Source: Burkholderiales bacterium (lineage in GTDB: Bacteria; Pseudomonadota; Gammaproteobacteria; Burkholderiales; Burkholderiaceae_C). From it: a DNA stretch of 64,000 nucleotides. The notes below the pieces were generated by a model. That model made no database searches. It was not told where the DNA came from and saw only the letters and a program-made list of their open reading frames with translations. The stretch lies in assembly GCA_017302655.1 (NCBI GenBank), contig JAFLDE010000008.1, positions 1 through 64,000 on the forward strand, read 5' to 3'. This document shows, piece after piece, positions 44,518-55,822 of this stretch; positions within the stretch are counted from its first letter, which is position 1; every line of letters starts with the position of its first letter. A program made the translations under genes and the position numbers.

Positions 44518-44885
44518 TGGACTGCCCTTGCGGCCGAGGCCGTCCCTACTCGATCTGCTGCGGCCCGCTGCACGAGGGCGAGCCCGCCCCCGATGCCGAG
44601 GCACTCATGCGCAGTCGCTACAGCGCCTTCGTGCTCGAACGGTTCGACTACCTCCTCGCCAGCTGGCACCCGCGCACCCGCCCAGCTTCCCTCGGTCCCC
44701 CGGAACCCGGCCTTCGCTGGCTGGGCTTGGAAGTCAAGGCCCACCAGGTGCAGGACGAGACGCATGCCACCGTGGCCTTCGTGGCGCGCAGCAAACTGGG
44801 CGGCCGCGCACATCGTCTCCAGGAGCGGAGCCGCTTTGAGCGTATCGGCCCGCATTGGTTCTACGTCGATGGCGAACTCGGTTGA
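44517..44885 (+). CDS. YchJ-family protein (UPF0225)
   Basis: The 122-residue protein starts with a SEC-C-like zinc motif CPCGRGRPYSICCGP (Cys at 3, 5, 14 and 15), then MRSRYSAFVLERFDYLLASWHP, which is typical of YchJ. The function of the family is not established; the zinc motif resembles that of SecA. It shares one base with the stop codon of the preceding gene and overlaps the pseudouridine synthase gene by 17 bases. Confidence 0.9.
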   Translation: MDCPCGRGRPYSICCGPLHEGEPAPDAEALMRSRYSAFVLERFDYLLASWHPRTRPASLGPPEPGLRWLGLEVKAHQVQDETHATVAFVARSKLGGRAHRLQERSRFERIGPHWFYVDGELG

Positions 44886-45552
44886 GCTGCTGCACGAGGA
44901 CGCGGGCCTGCTGGTGCTGAACAAGCCGGCCGGCCTGCTGGTCCACCCGACGCAACTCGACGCCCACGAAGCCGACACCCTGCTCGGCCGCGCCGAAGCA
45001 CAGTTCGGCCAGAAGCTGTACCCAGCGCACCGCCTCGACAAGGGCACCAGCGGCGTGCTGCTGATGGCACGCGACCCCGTGAGCGTCGCCCTGCTCGGCG
45101 AAGCCTTCCGCGAGGGCCGGGTGGCCAAGCGCTACCTGGGCCTGGTGCGTGGCTGGCCGAAGGGCGCCGAAGGCGTCATCGACCACCCGCTGGCGCGTGA
45201 CCCCGAACGGCCCAGCCAAGGCCAGCCCCTGCTGCCCGCGCAGACGCATTGGCGCTGCCTGCGCCGTTTTGAATGGCCGGTGCTCACTCAGCCGGGCTTT
45301 CCCAGCACACGCGGCGCCCTGCTGGAACTGGCGCCGCTGCAGGGCAGGCGGCATCAGATTCGCCGCCACTGCAAGCATGCAGCGCATCCGCTGATTGGCG
45401 ACGCCACGCACGGCAAGGGCCCACTGAACCGCACTCTGGCTGCCCATTTCGGTCTGACGCGACTGTGGCTGCATGCCGCCTGGCTGCGGCTACCTGACGG
45501 GCGTTGCTTCCAAGCGCCGCCCGGCACGGAATGGCAAGCGCTGCCAAACTGA
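44869..45552 (+). CDS. RluA-family RNA pseudouridine synthase (TruC-like)
   Basis: The 227-residue enzyme converts uridine to pseudouridine in RNA. The catalytic Asp is D57 in HRLDKGTSG, and the family's LNKPAGLLVHP and GRRHQIRRH motifs are present. There is no S4 domain and the size is closest to TruC, which modifies U65 of tRNA, but other RluA members are not excluded. The ATG at 44869 lies inside the end of the ychJ-like gene. It is the last gene of the helicase set and converges with the hybrid kinase gene three bases after its stop. Confidence 0.88.
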   Translation: MANSVELLHEDAGLLVLNKPAGLLVHPTQLDAHEADTLLGRAEAQFGQKLYPAHRLDKGTSGVLLMARDPVSVALLGEAFREGRVAKRYLGLVRGWPKGAEGVIDHPLARDPERPSQGQPLLPAQTHWRCLRRFEWPVLTQPGFPSTRGALLELAPLQGRRHQIRRHCKHAAHPLIGDATHGKGPLNRTLAAHFGLTRLWLHAAWLRLPDGRCFQAPPGTEWQALPN

Positions 45553-45555
45553 GGT

Positions 45556-48500
45556 TCATGCCAAGACCGATCGACGCTCCGCCAACACACGCCGGGCTGT
45601 AGCGAAATCCAGCGAAGCGAGTGCTTCTTCAATGCGCTCCAGATCGTCACCCAGCCAGGCTTCCAGTGCGCCGCGTTGACTGGCTAGCAGAGTCAGCACC
45701 TCGCTGCTCTCGTCGTTGAGAAGTTGCGCGAGCTGGCCCAAAGGGTCGACTCCCAGTCCACTGGCCACAGGTGCGGGTTCCACTGGCGCCGTCGCGGGCG
45801 CGTGCAGGCCGCGCGCCATAGAAAGCAGCAACTCCAGGCCGTCGGCCAGCTGAGTCTCGAAGCTGTCGATCCACGCCGGCTCGATCACCTGGCCCGCGCG
45901 TGCCCTCTCTTCACCGGCACGTCCCCAGTGGGCGAGCTTCTCCATGGCCAAGGTGGCCGCAAGTCCCTTGAAGCTGTGCAAGGCGTGTTCGGCCGCGTGG
46001 CAATCCGGCGGGGAGTGCGCCATCTGGCTGCGCAGCTGGGCCGGCAGCTCACGGGCCTGTGCAGCGAACGAGGTGGCCGTGCGCAGGTACAGCGCCGTGC
46101 GGCCCAAGAAGCGGTCCAGGCCTGCCTGCAGGTCCAGGCCCTGTGACGCCGCCCGCTGCTGCCACTGAGGCGGCACCAGCACGCGAGCATGGCCTGGGCG
46201 CGCCACGCTGGCCTGTGAGCCGGCGGCGCTGGTGTGGTGACGATCGGAGCGGCTGCGCACTCGCTTCTGAAGCAGGCGCACCAGCGGTTCCATCTCGAAG
46301 GGCTTGCCCACGTGGTCGTCCATTCCCGCAGCAAGGCAAGCCTCGCGGTCGGCCGGCAGGGCGTTGGCCGTCATGGCGATGATCGGGAGATCGGTCAGGC
46401 CAAGCGAGCCACGGATGGCTCGGGTGGCGCTGAGCCCGTCCATGACCGGCATCTGCATGTCCATCAGCACGGCGTCAAAACTCTGCTCGCGCAACAGGGC
46501 CAATGCCTGTTCGCCGTCATCCGCGAGCAACACAGTGGCGCCTTCAAGATGCAGCAGCTCCTGGGCCACCTGCTGGTTGTTGGGGTTGTCTTCCACCACC
46601 AGCAAGCGCATCCCGGCAAGCGCCTGGGTGACCACGCCTGCTTGCGAGGGCGCGGCCTCAGCCCCCAGTCCAGCGAGCGCCTCACGCACCTGCGATCCGC
46701 ACACCGGCTTGACCACGAACCCCACGGGCTCGACCAGGCCTCGCCCGGCTGCATGTCCACTCCAGCGCTCGCGCAGGATCGCGGCACCACACATCCACCA
46801 GTGCATGGGGCGGCCATGAGCCGCTTGTTCGGCGCACAGCGCTTGCGCGCAGTCCCAGCCATCTTCATCCGGCAACTGTGCAGCCACCCACGCTCGCGCC
46901 ACAGTGGGGTTGCCGCGGAGCGCTTGCCTGGCTTCGGCGCCGCTGCCCACCGCCAGCACCGGCTGGCCGATCGATTCCAACAATACGGCGAGCGCTCGCC
47001 GGCTTTCCGAGTGCGGCTCGATCAGCAGCAAGGCGCCTGGTTCCTGGTGCGACAAAGGCAATTCAGCGGGTTCCACCGCCGGGGCCACCGGCAACTCCAG
47101 CGAGAAGGAGAAGGTCGACCCCTGTCCCGGCTCGCTGCTGACATGCAACTCGCCCCCCATGGCGCGCACCAGCCGCTGGCTGATGGCCAGCCCCAGACCG
47201 GTGCCGCCATAGCGGCGCGAGGTACTTGCTTCGGCTTGCGAGAAGCCTTCAAAGACCTGCAACAGCTTGTCAGGCGCGATGCCAATGCCGGTGTCGCGAA
47301 CCGCAAAGCCGATGTGCGCGCGTTCGGCTTCCATGCCCAGCAGGCGCAACTGCAGGCAAACCTCGCCCTCGGCGGTGAACTTGATGGCGTTGCCGGTCAG
47401 ATTGATGAGCACCTGCTGCAGGCGCAAGGCGTCCCCCACCAACCACGGCGGCAGGGCGGGGTCCAGGTCGAAGACCAATTCGATCGGCTTGGAATCGGCG
47501 TTGGCCGCCATGATGACGCCCAGTGCGCGCAGCAGCTCGTCGCTGCTGAATGGTCGCAACTCCAGTTGCAGCTTGCCAGCCTCGACCTTGGAGAAATCAA
47601 GGATGTCGTTGAGAAGGGTGAGAAGGGACTTGGCCGCGCCCTGCGTCTTGTTCAGATAGTCAAGCTGCTGTCCGATGAGCGGCGTGCGTCGCAGCAGACG
47701 CAGCATGCCCAAAATGGCATTGAGCGGCGTGCGAATCTCATGGCTCATGGTGGCCAGAAACTGACTCTTGGCGACGTTGGCCGCGTTGGCGCGGTCGCGT
47801 TCCACCGACAGCAGGGCATTGAGCTGCTCGGTCTGGCGCTGCACTGCCTTCAGTTCGGAGATGTCGAGTGCCATCACCACCACACCGCGCACTTCCTGGT
47901 CGGCATCGATGTCAGGTTCGGCGTGCACCAACAACGTGCCACCCTGCCCGTCGTCCTGCTCGAAATGCATCGCGCGTCCCTGCACCAGCGCTGGCGCCAG
48001 GCGCAGGCGCTGCGAGGCAGCGGCGTCCGCACCGAGCAACTCCTCGGCGGTGGCGCCGACCGAGCGTTCCGGCGTGGTGTGCAGCCATTCGGCAAACGCG
48101 CGGTTGGCGAACACGCACCGCTCGCTGCGCGACCAATAGGCGATGCGCCCCGGCACCGCGTTGGCCACCAAGCGCAGGAAGCGCTCCTGCGCGCGCATGG
48201 TTTCCTCGGCGCGCTTGCGCTCGCTGATGTCGATGTAGGTCGACACCAAGCCACCCCAGGGCATGGGCGCACCACGCACCTCCAGGGTGATGCCATTCGG
48301 GCGCGTCCGCTCAAAGTGGTGCGCCACCGGGTCGCGGGCCAGATCCACCAGTCGTTCCAGGGCGCGTTCGGCCAGCGGGCCATCACCGTACTCGCCACGC
48401 GCCGCGTTGAAGCGCACCAACTCCTCGTAAGTCACTTGACCTTCGACGAGTAGATCCGGCGGCAGGTCAAGCAACGGGGCGAGTGCTTCGCTTCGCGCCA

Positions 48501-50076
48501 GCAGTTTCATGTCCGGACCAAACACCGACACGCCCAGCGGCAAGTGATCGACCACCGAGCGCAACACCTGCTGCTGCTGGCGCATGCCCTCTTCCAATGC
48601 GCGCTGCTCAGCAATGTCCTGCAAGGCACCGACAACGCGCAAGGGGCCGCTCTCGTCACACTCGGCCTCGCCGACAGCGCGCACCCACACTTCTCGCCCG
48701 AGCGCACTGCGCAGCCGCATCTCCATGCCCCAGCTGCGCGCCTCGCTGGCCGAGGCTTCGATAGCCTGGCGGAAGCGCTCGCGGTCATCGGGATGCACAT
48801 ACGCCAGGGCCTGTTCGAAGCTCGGTTGGGTGCCCGGGCTCAGGTCGTGCAGGCGGAAGGCCTCGTCGGTCCAGGTGAACTGGCGATCGCGCAGGCGCAG
48901 CTCGAAGCCGCCAACCCGGGCGAGCCTTTGCGTGCGTTCGCTGATGAGGCGCTGCACATGGGCGCTTTCCTCGGCCTGCCGGCGCTCATCGATGTGAATC
49001 AGCACGCCGGCCAGCCACAAGGGATCGCCCGTCGGCGTGCGTTGCACCACCGTGCCGCGCAGCTGGAACCAAGGCCAAAGGCCCGCGACACCCTGCATGC
49101 GCAGCTCCAGCTCAAACATGGGCGCTTGGCCGGAGAGATGGCGACGCAGCGCCGTAGCCAGATGCTCCTGGTCATCGGCATGCACATGGTCGCGGAAGAC
49201 GGCCCAGCCCATGGAGGTGTCAGCTTCCAGTCCGAGGAGGCTAAGGAAGCGTGCGTTCACGCGCAGGGTGTCCGTCTGGTAGTGCCAGTCCCACGCACCG
49301 GCCTGCATGCCTTCCACGATGGCGGACAAGCGTTGCTGCGCCTCCGCCTGCTCGCGCTCGCGCTGCACCAGAGTACTGACCTCACATCCCACCAACACCC
49401 AGCGCTCAATCACGCCGGCAGCATCGCGCTGCGGCATGACACGGGCCTCCAACCAGAACAGCTCGCCGCCCTTGCCTCGGTTGCACAGGACACCGCGCCA
49501 CACCCTGCCGGCGCGCAACTCCTGCCAGAAGAAGTCCCAGAAGGAACGTGGATGCAAGCCCGAAGAGAGGAGTCGATGCGGCTGGCCGATCAACTCATCG
49601 CGCCGGTAGCCGCTGAGTTCGCAAAGGCGCTCATTGACTTCCAGGATGCGGCCCTGAAGGTCGGTCACCGACACCGCCACCAAGCCCTGGACGGCCAGCC
49701 ACTGACCTTCCCGCTGCCGCCACTGGGCGTCACGCAGTTCGCGCCGACCCGACTCGATCAGCTCCACCTGGCCCAGCAGCTCATGCTCGACGACCAGAGC
49801 CCGCCGGGCCTCCTGCTCCTCGCGAAGGGCCAGCTCGGCGGCGCCCAGCTGCCGCTGCCACGCCCTGCCCCAGAGCCAAAGCAAGCAGGCGGCTGCCAGC
49901 ACCAGCAGACCGAGCAGGCCTTGTGCCACAGCCGTGAGCGCCTGCGCACCACGCAGACCAAAAAGTTCCAGGTCGCTCCATTGCGGCCACAGCCACAGGC
50001 CCAGGCCACCCCCTGCCCCCAAGCCAATCAGGGCCAGGAGCGGTGGCCAAAGTGCTGGTGCGCGCCGGCTCATCAA
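45556..50076 (-). CDS. Multi-PAS hybrid sensor histidine kinase with receiver and Hpt domains
   Basis: The 1506-residue inner-membrane protein has two transmembrane segments (about 8-30 and 45-70), four or five PAS domains (about 130-750), HisKA with H779 in [10 protein letters not shown], an ATPase domain, two receiver domains and a C-terminal Hpt domain with H1367 in LHSFKG. The second receiver has D1206 in [11 protein letters not shown]. The first receiver lacks the acceptor: the matching stretch is [11 protein letters not shown], with Ala in place of Asp, so it is a pseudo-receiver. The layout is that of BarA-like phosphorelay kinases without an output domain. The start overlaps the end of gabD by four bases. 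Confidence 0.92.
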   Translation of the reverse strand: MMSRRAPALWPPLLALIGLGAGGGLGLWLWPQWSDLELFGLRGAQALTAVAQGLLGLLVLAAACLLWLWGRAWQRQLGAAELALREEQEARRALVVEHELLGQVELIESGRRELRDAQWRQREGQWLAVQGLVAVSVTDLQGRILEVNERLCELSGYRRDELIGQPHRLLSSGLHPRSFWDFFWQELRAGRVWRGVLCNRGKGGELFWLEARVMPQRDAAGVIERWVLVGCEVSTLVQREREQAEAQQRLSAIVEGMQAGAWDWHYQTDTLRVNARFLSLLGLEADTSMGWAVFRDHVHADDQEHLATALRRHLSGQAPMFELELRMQGVAGLWPWFQLRGTVVQRTPTGDPLWLAGVLIHIDERRQAEESAHVQRLISERTQRLARVGGFELRLRDRQFTWTDEAFRLHDLSPGTQPSFEQALAYVHPDDRERFRQAIEASASEARSWGMEMRLRSALGREVWVRAVGEAECDESGPLRVVGALQDIAEQRALEEGMRQQQQVLRSVVDHLPLGVSVFGPDMKLLARSEALAPLLDLPPDLLVEGQVTYEELVRFNAARGEYGDGPLAERALERLVDLARDPVAHHFERTRPNGITLEVRGAPMPWGGLVSTYIDISERKRAEETMRAQERFLRLVANAVPGRIAYWSRSERCVFANRAFAEWLHTTPERSVGATAEELLGADAAASQRLRLAPALVQGRAMHFEQDDGQGGTLLVHAEPDIDADQEVRGVVVMALDISELKAVQRQTEQLNALLSVERDRANAANVAKSQFLATMSHEIRTPLNAILGMLRLLRRTPLIGQQLDYLNKTQGAAKSLLTLLNDILDFSKVEAGKLQLELRPFSSDELLRALGVIMAANADSKPIELVFDLDPALPPWLVGDALRLQQVLINLTGNAIKFTAEGEVCLQLRLLGMEAERAHIGFAVRDTGIGIAPDKLLQVFEGFSQAEASTSRRYGGTGLGLAISQRLVRAMGGELHVSSEPGQGSTFSFSLELPVAPAVEPAELPLSHQEPGALLLIEPHSESRRALAVLLESIGQPVLAVGSGAEARQALRGNPTVARAWVAAQLPDEDGWDCAQALCAEQAAHGRPMHWWMCGAAILRERWSGHAAGRGLVEPVGFVVKPVCGSQVREALAGLGAEAAPSQAGVVTQALAGMRLLVVEDNPNNQQVAQELLHLEGATVLLADDGEQALALLREQSFDAVLMDMQMPVMDGLSATRAIRGSLGLTDLPIIAMTANALPADREACLAAGMDDHVGKPFEMEPLVRLLQKRVRSRSDRHHTSAAGSQASVARPGHARVLVPPQWQQRAASQGLDLQAGLDRFLGRTALYLRTATSFAAQARELPAQLRSQMAHSPPDCHAAEHALHSFKGLAATLAMEKLAHWGRAGEERARAGQVIEPAWIDSFETQLADGLELLLSMARGLHAPATAPVEPAPVASGLGVDPLGQLAQLLNDESSEVLTLLASQRGALEAWLGDDLERIEEALASLDFATARRVLAERRSVLA

Positions 50077-51554
50077 GCTTGCAAGCCGCCCAGCGAGACG
50101 AACTTGCAGTCCAGGTACTCGTCGATGCCCTGATGCCCGCCTTCCCGGCCGAAGCCGCTTTGCTTGACACCACCGAAGGGGAACTCCGCCGAGGCAATCA
50201 GGCCGGTGTTGATGCCGACCATGCCGTACTCCAACGCCTCGGCCACGCGCAGCGCACGGCCAATGTCGCGGGTGTAGAAGTAGCTCGCCAGCCCGTAGTC
50301 ACTCTGGTTCGCCAGTTGCACGGCCTGGGCCTCGGTCTCGAACACCAGCACCGGCGCGACGGGGCCAAAGGTTTCCTCCGTGGCCACCTTCATGCGCGCG
50401 CTCACTCCGGTGAGCAGCGTGGGTTCGAAGAACTGCGGCCCCAAGTCGGCCCGCGCCTGCCCGCCGACGGCCAGCTTGGCGCCTTGTGCGACGGCGTCCT
50501 CCACGTGCGCGCGCACCTTGGCCAAGGCCTGCGCGTCAATCAGCGGCCCCACCTGTACGCCGTCCGCGTCACCCGGGCCGACGCGCAATTGCGCCACGGC
50601 CTCCGCCAGCTTCGCCACGAAGGCGTCGTGCACTTCCGCCTGCACATAGAAGCGGTTGGCGCAGACGCAGGTCTGACCGGCGTTGCGGTACTTGCTGGCG
50701 ATGGCGCCTTGCACGGCGGCATCCAGGTCGGCGTCGTCGAAGACGATAAAGGGGGCGTGCCCTCCCAGTTCCAATGACAGGCGCTTGAGCGTGGGCGCGC
50801 ACTGCGCCATCAGGATGCGCCCGACCTCGGTGCTACCGGTGAAACTCAGATGGCGCACCGCCGCGTGCTCGCACCACAAGCGGCCGATGGCGATGCTGTC
50901 TTCGGCGTCGGCAGTGAGCACCGCCAGCACCCCGGCCGGCAGGCCGGCACGCTGCGCCAGCTCGGCCACCGCCAGTGCCGTGAGGGGCGTCTGCTCGGCC
51001 GGCTTGACCATGACGGTGCAACCCGCCGCCAGCGCGGGCGCCACCTTGCGCGTGATCATGGCCAGCGGGAAGTTCCAAGGCGTGATGGCGGCGCATACCC
51101 CCACCGGCTGCTTCCACACCCAGGCGCGCTTGCTCGGGTCGGGGCTGGGGATGGTCTCACCCGCCACACGGCGCCCTTCCTCCGCGTACCACTCTAAGAA
51201 GCTGGCTCCGTACATCACCTCGCCCCGGGCTTCGGACAGTGGCTTGCCCTGCTCGGCGGTCATGAGCCGGGCCAGGTCATCGGCATGGCTGCGCAGCAAC
51301 TGCGCCCAGCGCGTCAGCAGGCGGGCACGCTCCAGCGCGGATCGAGCGGCCCAACCGGGCAAGGCGCGCTGCGCGGCCTCCACGGCCAGGCGGGCGCTGT
51401 CCGAACCGTGGCTGGCCACCTGGGCAAGTTGCACGCCGTCAGCGGGGTTGTGCACCGTGAAGCGTTTGGTGGCAGCCACCCATTCGCCCTCGATCAGGGC
51501 GTCCAGGCGCAGCAGGCTGGCATCATTCAGGGTTGGCGGCAGGGCCTCTTGCAT
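50073..51554 (-). CDS. gabD: NAD(P)-dependent succinate-semialdehyde dehydrogenase
   Basis: The enzyme oxidises succinate semialdehyde to succinate, which enters the citric-acid cycle. The 493-residue length is normal. The general-base Glu is in LELGGHAPFIVFDDAD, and the catalytic Cys is C296 in GQTCVCANR. The second Cys two residues on is typical of GabD and can regulate it by disulfide. The family end FGGVKQSGFGREGG is present. A gabT gene is not seen. It is divergent from alaS and its 3' end overlaps the hybrid kinase gene. Confidence 0.92.
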   Translation of the reverse strand: MQEALPPTLNDASLLRLDALIEGEWVAATKRFTVHNPADGVQLAQVASHGSDSARLAVEAAQRALPGWAARSALERARLLTRWAQLLRSHADDLARLMTAEQGKPLSEARGEVMYGASFLEWYAEEGRRVAGETIPSPDPSKRAWVWKQPVGVCAAITPWNFPLAMITRKVAPALAAGCTVMVKPAEQTPLTALAVAELAQRAGLPAGVLAVLTADAEDSIAIGRLWCEHAAVRHLSFTGSTEVGRILMAQCAPTLKRLSLELGGHAPFIVFDDADLDAAVQGAIASKYRNAGQTCVCANRFYVQAEVHDAFVAKLAEAVAQLRVGPGDADGVQVGPLIDAQALAKVRAHVEDAVAQGAKLAVGGQARADLGPQFFEPTLLTGVSARMKVATEETFGPVAPVLVFETEAQAVQLANQSDYGLASYFYTRDIGRALRVAEALEYGMVGINTGLIASAEFPFGGVKQSGFGREGGHQGIDEYLDCKFVSLGGLQA

Positions 51555-51633
51555 GGAGCACTCCAGTGAATCCGGCGCACTCTAGCCGCAGCCCCGAATC
51601 CTCGAACATCAGCCCGCCCGGGCCAGCCGACGC

Positions 51634-54258
51634 ATGAAAGCCGCCGAGATCCGCAGCACCTTCCTGAAATTCTTTGAGGGCAAAGGCCACGCCATCGTGG
51701 CCAGCTCGCCGGTGGTGCCCGGGGACGACCCAACCCTGCTGTTCACCAACGCCGGCATGAACCAGTTCAAGGACGTGTTCCTGGGCTTCGACAAGCGGCC
51801 CTACAGCCGCGCGACGACCAGCCAGAAGTGCATCCGCGCCGGCGGCAAGCACAACGACCTGGACAACGTCGGCTACACGGCCCGCCACCACACCTTCTTC
51901 GAGATGCTGGGCAATTTCAGCTTCGGCGACTACTTCAAGAAGGACGCGATTGCCTACGCCTGGGAGTTGCTGACCGTTCATTTCAAGCTGCCGGCTGACA
52001 AGCTCTGGGCCACCGTCTACGCCGAGGACGATGAGGCCTACGACATCTGGCTGAAGGACATCGGGTTGCCGGCCGAGCGCATCGTGCGTATCGGTGACAA
52101 CAAGGGCGGCCGGTACATGTCGGACAACTTCTGGATGATGGGAGACACGGGCCCTTGCGGCCCCTGCAGCGAGATCTTCTACGACCACGGACCCGAAGTC
52201 GCCGGCGGCCCGCCGGGCTCGCCCGAACAGGATGGCGACCGCTACATCGAGATCTGGAACAACGTCTTCATGCAGTTCAACCGCACCGAGGACGGGGTGA
52301 TGCACAAGCTGCCCAAACCCAGTGTGGACACCGGCATGGGCCTGGAGCGCTTGGCCGCGGTGCTGCAGCATGTGCACAGCAATTACGAGATCGACCTCTT
52401 CGCGGCCCTGCTGGCGGCGGCCAAGCAGGCCGTGGACCAAGCCGGTGCCGGTGACTGTGACGCGGATTCGCCTTCGCTGAAGGTCATCGCCGACCACATC
52501 CGCGCCTGCTCGTTCACCGTCTGCGACGGCGTCATCCCCGGCAACGCCGGCCGCGGCTATGTGCTGCGCCGCATCGCCCGCCGCGCCATCCGCCATGGCT
52601 ACAAGCTGGGCGCGCGCACGCCGTTCTTCCATACGCTGGTGCACGCCTTGGTGGCGCAGATGGGCGAGGCCTACCCCGAGCTGCGCCAGGCCGAGAAGCG
52701 TGTCACCGACGTCCTCAAGCAGGAGGAGGAGCGCTTCTTCCAGACCATCGCCACGGGCATGGAGATCCTGGAAGCGGCGCTGGCCAAGGGCGAAGTGGAC
52801 GGGGACACTGCCTTCAAGCTGCACGACACCTACGGCTTCCCAGTCGACCTGACCGCTGACGTATGCCGCGAGCGAGATGTCAGCGTGGACCAGGCCCGTT
52901 TCCACGTGCTGCTCGAAGAGCAGAAGAACCGCGCCCGCGCCGCCGGCAAGTTCAAGATGGCTCAGGGCCTGCAGTACGAAGGCGCAGCCACCCAGTTCCA
53001 TGGCTACGAACACCTGGTGTGCGAGACCTCCAAGGTGGTGGCGCTCTACGTCGACGGCGCGGCGGTGAACGAAGTGCAGCCCGGCGAAGACGCCGTCATC
53101 GTGCTCGACCACACGCCCTTCTATGCCGAGAGCGGCGGGCAGGTGGGCGACGCGGGCGAACTGCGCAATGCCAGCACGCGAGTGGTCATCGACGACACGA
53201 CCAAGGTGCACGCCGACGTAGCCGGCCACCACGGGCACGTGGCCGAGGGCGCGGTGCGCCTGGGCGATGTCTTCAGCGCGCGCGTGGACGCCGAGCGCCG
53301 CGCCCGCACCGTGCGCAACCACAGCGCCACGCACCTGATGCACAAGGCCTTGCGCGAAGTGCTCGGCGCCCATGTGCAGCAGAAGGGCTCGCTGGTGAAC
53401 GCCGAGCGCACGCGCTTCGACTTCGCTCACAACGCGCCGATGACGGCCGAGGAGATCCGTGAGGTCGAAAGCCTCGTGAACGCCGAGATCCTGGCCAATG
53501 CCGGCGCGAATGCACAGGTGATGGCCTTGGACGATGCCCAGAAGAGCGGCGCCATGATGCTGTTCGGCGAGAAGTACGGTGAGACGGTTCGCGTGCTCTC
53601 CATCGGCTCCAGCAAGGAGCTCTGCGGCGGCACGCATGTCAAGGCCACCGGCGACATTGGCCTCTTCAAAATCGTCGCCGAGAGCGGTGTGGCCGCGGGT
53701 ATTCGCCGCGTCGAAGCGGTGACGGGCGACAACGCGCTGGCCTACCTTCAATCGCTGGAAACCGCGGTGCACGGCATGGCCGTCACGCTCAAGGCCTCGC
53801 CCGGCGAGCTCGGAGCGCGCTTGCAGGGCGTGCTCGACCAAATCAAGCAGCTTGAAAAGGAGCTGTCCACGGCCAAGAGCAAGCTGGCCTCGGCCCAGGG
53901 CGACGAGTTGCTGGCGCAGGCCATCGAAGTGGCCGGCTTCAAGGTACTGGCCGCCAAGCTCGAAGGCGCCGACGCCAAGACCCTGCGCGAGACCCTGGAC
54001 AAGCTGCGCGACAAACTGAAGTCGGCAGCCATCGTGCTGGCAGCGGTGGACGGTGACAAGGTGCAGCTGGCCGCCGGCGTCACGGTCGACCTCATCGCCA
54101 AAGGCCTGAAGGCCGGCGAATTGGTCAACCATGTCGCCCAGCAGGTCGGTGGGAAGGGCGGCGGCAAGCCGGACCTGGCCATGGCGGGCGGGAGCAACCC
54201 GGCGGCCTTGCCAGGTGCGCTGGCCAGCGTGAAGGATTGGGCTGCGGCCAAGGCATGA
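51634..54258 (+). CDS. alaS: Alanyl-tRNA synthetase
   Basis: AlaRS charges tRNA-Ala. The 874-residue protein has the class II catalytic domain (about 1-240), the tRNA-binding part, the editing domain with zinc motifs [11 protein letters not shown] and [10 protein letters not shown], and the C-terminal DHHA1 domain (about 740-874), ending in [12 protein letters not shown]. All parts look intact. A GNAT gene overlaps its stop codon by four bases. Confidence 0.98.
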   Translation: MKAAEIRSTFLKFFEGKGHAIVASSPVVPGDDPTLLFTNAGMNQFKDVFLGFDKRPYSRATTSQKCIRAGGKHNDLDNVGYTARHHTFFEMLGNFSFGDYFKKDAIAYAWELLTVHFKLPADKLWATVYAEDDEAYDIWLKDIGLPAERIVRIGDNKGGRYMSDNFWMMGDTGPCGPCSEIFYDHGPEVAGGPPGSPEQDGDRYIEIWNNVFMQFNRTEDGVMHKLPKPSVDTGMGLERLAAVLQHVHSNYEIDLFAALLAAAKQAVDQAGAGDCDADSPSLKVIADHIRACSFTVCDGVIPGNAGRGYVLRRIARRAIRHGYKLGARTPFFHTLVHALVAQMGEAYPELRQAEKRVTDVLKQEEERFFQTIATGMEILEAALAKGEVDGDTAFKLHDTYGFPVDLTADVCRERDVSVDQARFHVLLEEQKNRARAAGKFKMAQGLQYEGAATQFHGYEHLVCETSKVVALYVDGAAVNEVQPGEDAVIVLDHTPFYAESGGQVGDAGELRNASTRVVIDDTTKVHADVAGHHGHVAEGAVRLGDVFSARVDAERRARTVRNHSATHLMHKALREVLGAHVQQKGSLVNAERTRFDFAHNAPMTAEEIREVESLVNAEILANAGANAQVMALDDAQKSGAMMLFGEKYGETVRVLSIGSSKELCGGTHVKATGDIGLFKIVAESGVAAGIRRVEAVTGDNALAYLQSLETAVHGMAVTLKASPGELGARLQGVLDQIKQLEKELSTAKSKLASAQGDELLAQAIEVAGFKVLAAKLEGADAKTLRETLDKLRDKLKSAAIVLAAVDGDKVQLAAGVTVDLIAKGLKAGELVNHVAQQVGGKGGGKPDLAMAGGSNPAALPGALASVKDWAAAKA

Positions 54259-54779
54259 CGGTGACGCTCATGATCCGCCGACCCACGGTGGCGGATGTGC
54301 CGGACATCCTCGCTGGGGTGTCGCGGCCTGAGGTCTACGCCGGCCTGCTGCAGATGCCCTACCCCAGCGAGGCGCTGTGGCGCCAGCGCATCGAAGACAT
54401 GGCAATGGGCCCCCAGACCGAACTCATGCTGGTGGCCGAGACGAACGCCCGCGTGGTCGGCATCGCCGGCCTGCACAGCGTGGGCGCCAGCCCGCGCCGT
54501 GCCCATGTGCGCAGCGTGGGGCTCTGGGTGCTGCCCGAGAACCAAGGTCAGGGCATCGGCCGCGCGCTCTTGGAGGCCTTGATCGACAGCGCCGAGAACT
54601 GGATGGGCGTGACCCGCCTGACTCTGGAGGTGAACGCAGACAACGCCGCCGCCATCGCCTTGTACCGACGCTGCGGCTTCGAACAAGAGGGTCTGCTGCG
54701 TGGCGATGTGCTGCGCAAGGGCCAGTACATCGACTGCCTGCTGATGGCGCGCCGCTCGGGTCTCCTCAAAACGAGTTAA
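54255..54779 (+). CDS. GNAT-family N-acetyltransferase
   Basis: The 174-residue protein is a full GNAT domain. The acetyl-CoA loop is [14 protein letters not shown], and [23 protein letters not shown] is the typical second half, similar to SpeG/RimJ-like and phosphinothricin-type enzymes. Substrate unknown. Its ATG overlaps the TGA of alaS, so it is coupled to it. Confidence 0.88.
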   Translation: MTVTLMIRRPTVADVPDILAGVSRPEVYAGLLQMPYPSEALWRQRIEDMAMGPQTELMLVAETNARVVGIAGLHSVGASPRRAHVRSVGLWVLPENQGQGIGRALLEALIDSAENWMGVTRLTLEVNADNAAAIALYRRCGFEQEGLLRGDVLRKGQYIDCLLMARRSGLLKTS

Positions 54780-54809
54780 GGGTTTCTCAGCCCCCCAGGA
54801 CAAGGGGAA

Positions 54810-54834
54810 GGGAGGCCTTGTGGTGCGGCCTCCC
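54810..54834 (+). terminator. Hairpin after the GNAT gene
   Basis: GGGAGGCC and GGCCTCCC form an eight-pair stem around a nine-base loop, 31 bases after the GNAT stop codon. No T run follows, so it could end transcription weakly or lie in the leader of the PEP-CTERM gene. Confidence 0.4.
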
Positions 54835-54891
54835 CGTAGAGTTCTCAGTTGCAGTCCACTCGTTCGGGTGGTGCGTTTTCTGGGAGTATTC

Positions 54892-55740
54892 ATGTCGCTT
54901 CGCAAGTCTTTTGTCGCCCTGGGCTGCGCCTCGGCGTTTGTGTTGCCCGCGGCGAACGCGGCCACGGCCAGCGCGGCCGCGTCATTCAGTCAGCTGACCG
55001 TGTACGTGTTCGACCTGAACCCGCTGGACAACGTCTCGCCGACGTTCAGCATCCTGAACGGTCCCTCGACCTACACCTATGCCCAACTGAATGGGGGCGC
55101 TTCAGACAACGACTGCTGCACGGCCAATCACAGCTCTTCAGTGAGTGACGCGGGGCGCAGCATGTTCGCGTCCGTCACCAGCACCGCTCCGACGCTTGCG
55201 GCTGGCGCTTTGGTAGCCCCGGACGTGGTGATGACCGCGGCCCGTGCGTACGGCGCCCAGGTGTCGCTGATGTCCTCGTCCGTGATTGACGCCAGCTTCC
55301 TGGCGCAAGGCAGTGCCACACAGAACTCGGGATGGTCCAGTTCGCAGGCCTCGATGCAGGTCGAGATCGGTGCTGGCACCTTGGTGCTGCTGTCGGTGGT
55401 GGCCGATGTGAGCGCCACGGCTTCCTCGACGACGGTGTCGAACCTTTACGCGAGCAGCTATGCCCAGGTCGGCTTCAGCCAGTCCTTCAACGGGGCCTAC
55501 GTGGGTAGCTACGGCTACATGAATGCCTACACCGGTTTCGGCTACGCCGAGGCAAATCCTTCGGTATCCTCGACTTTGAGCGGCTCCTATGCGAATTTCG
55601 GCGCCAATGCCGTCAGCTTGTATTCGTCGGCGTATGCCTCGAGCAGCGTGCAGGCGCCCATTCCCGAGCCTGAAACCTATGCGCTCATGATGTTGGGTCT
55701 GGGCCTTGTCGGTTGGGCTACCAAGCGTCGTCAGCGCTGA
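54892..55740 (+). CDS. Secreted PEP-CTERM protein, Ser/Ala/Tyr-rich
   Basis: The 282-residue protein has a signal peptide (about 1-24, ending ANAA), a low-complexity body rich in Ser, Ala, Thr and Tyr (SLYSSAYASSSVQ and similar), and a PEP-CTERM tail: IPEPETYALMMLGLGLVGWATKRRQR in outline, with PEP near residue 258. The body has no known domain. It is probably processed by an exosortase encoded elsewhere and released or anchored at the cell surface. GGGAG lies before the ATG. A strong terminator follows 25 bases after the stop. Confidence 0.85.
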   Translation: MSLRKSFVALGCASAFVLPAANAATASAAASFSQLTVYVFDLNPLDNVSPTFSILNGPSTYTYAQLNGGASDNDCCTANHSSSVSDAGRSMFASVTSTAPTLAAGALVAPDVVMTAARAYGAQVSLMSSSVIDASFLAQGSATQNSGWSSSQASMQVEIGAGTLVLLSVVADVSATASSTTVSNLYASSYAQVGFSQSFNGAYVGSYGYMNAYTGFGYAEANPSVSSTLSGSYANFGANAVSLYSSAYASSSVQAPIPEPETYALMMLGLGLVGWATKRRQR

Positions 55741-55763
55741 GCAGTCGCAAGTCAGCGCCCATG

Positions 55764-55790
55764 AAAAAGCCGCCCTCGGGCGGCTTTCTT
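55764..55790 (+). terminator. Terminator after the PEP-CTERM gene
   Basis: AAAGCCGCCC (55766-55775) and GGGCGGCTTT (55778-55787) form a near-perfect stem followed by CTTGTTT. An A run on the other side lets it also serve the minus-strand gene that ends nearby. Confidence 0.85.
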
Positions 55791-55822
55791 GTTTCGCCGT
55801 GAATTCAGCGTGAGGCGGTGGT

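Noticed and set aside
46234-48453. 739-codon open frame opposite the hybrid kinase gene
   Set aside because: Antisense to clear PAS, kinase and receiver domains; no recognisable domain or start signal.
51523-54132. 869-codon open frame on the minus strand opposite alaS
   Set aside because: alaS is certain; the opposite frame has no motif and the typical antisense composition.
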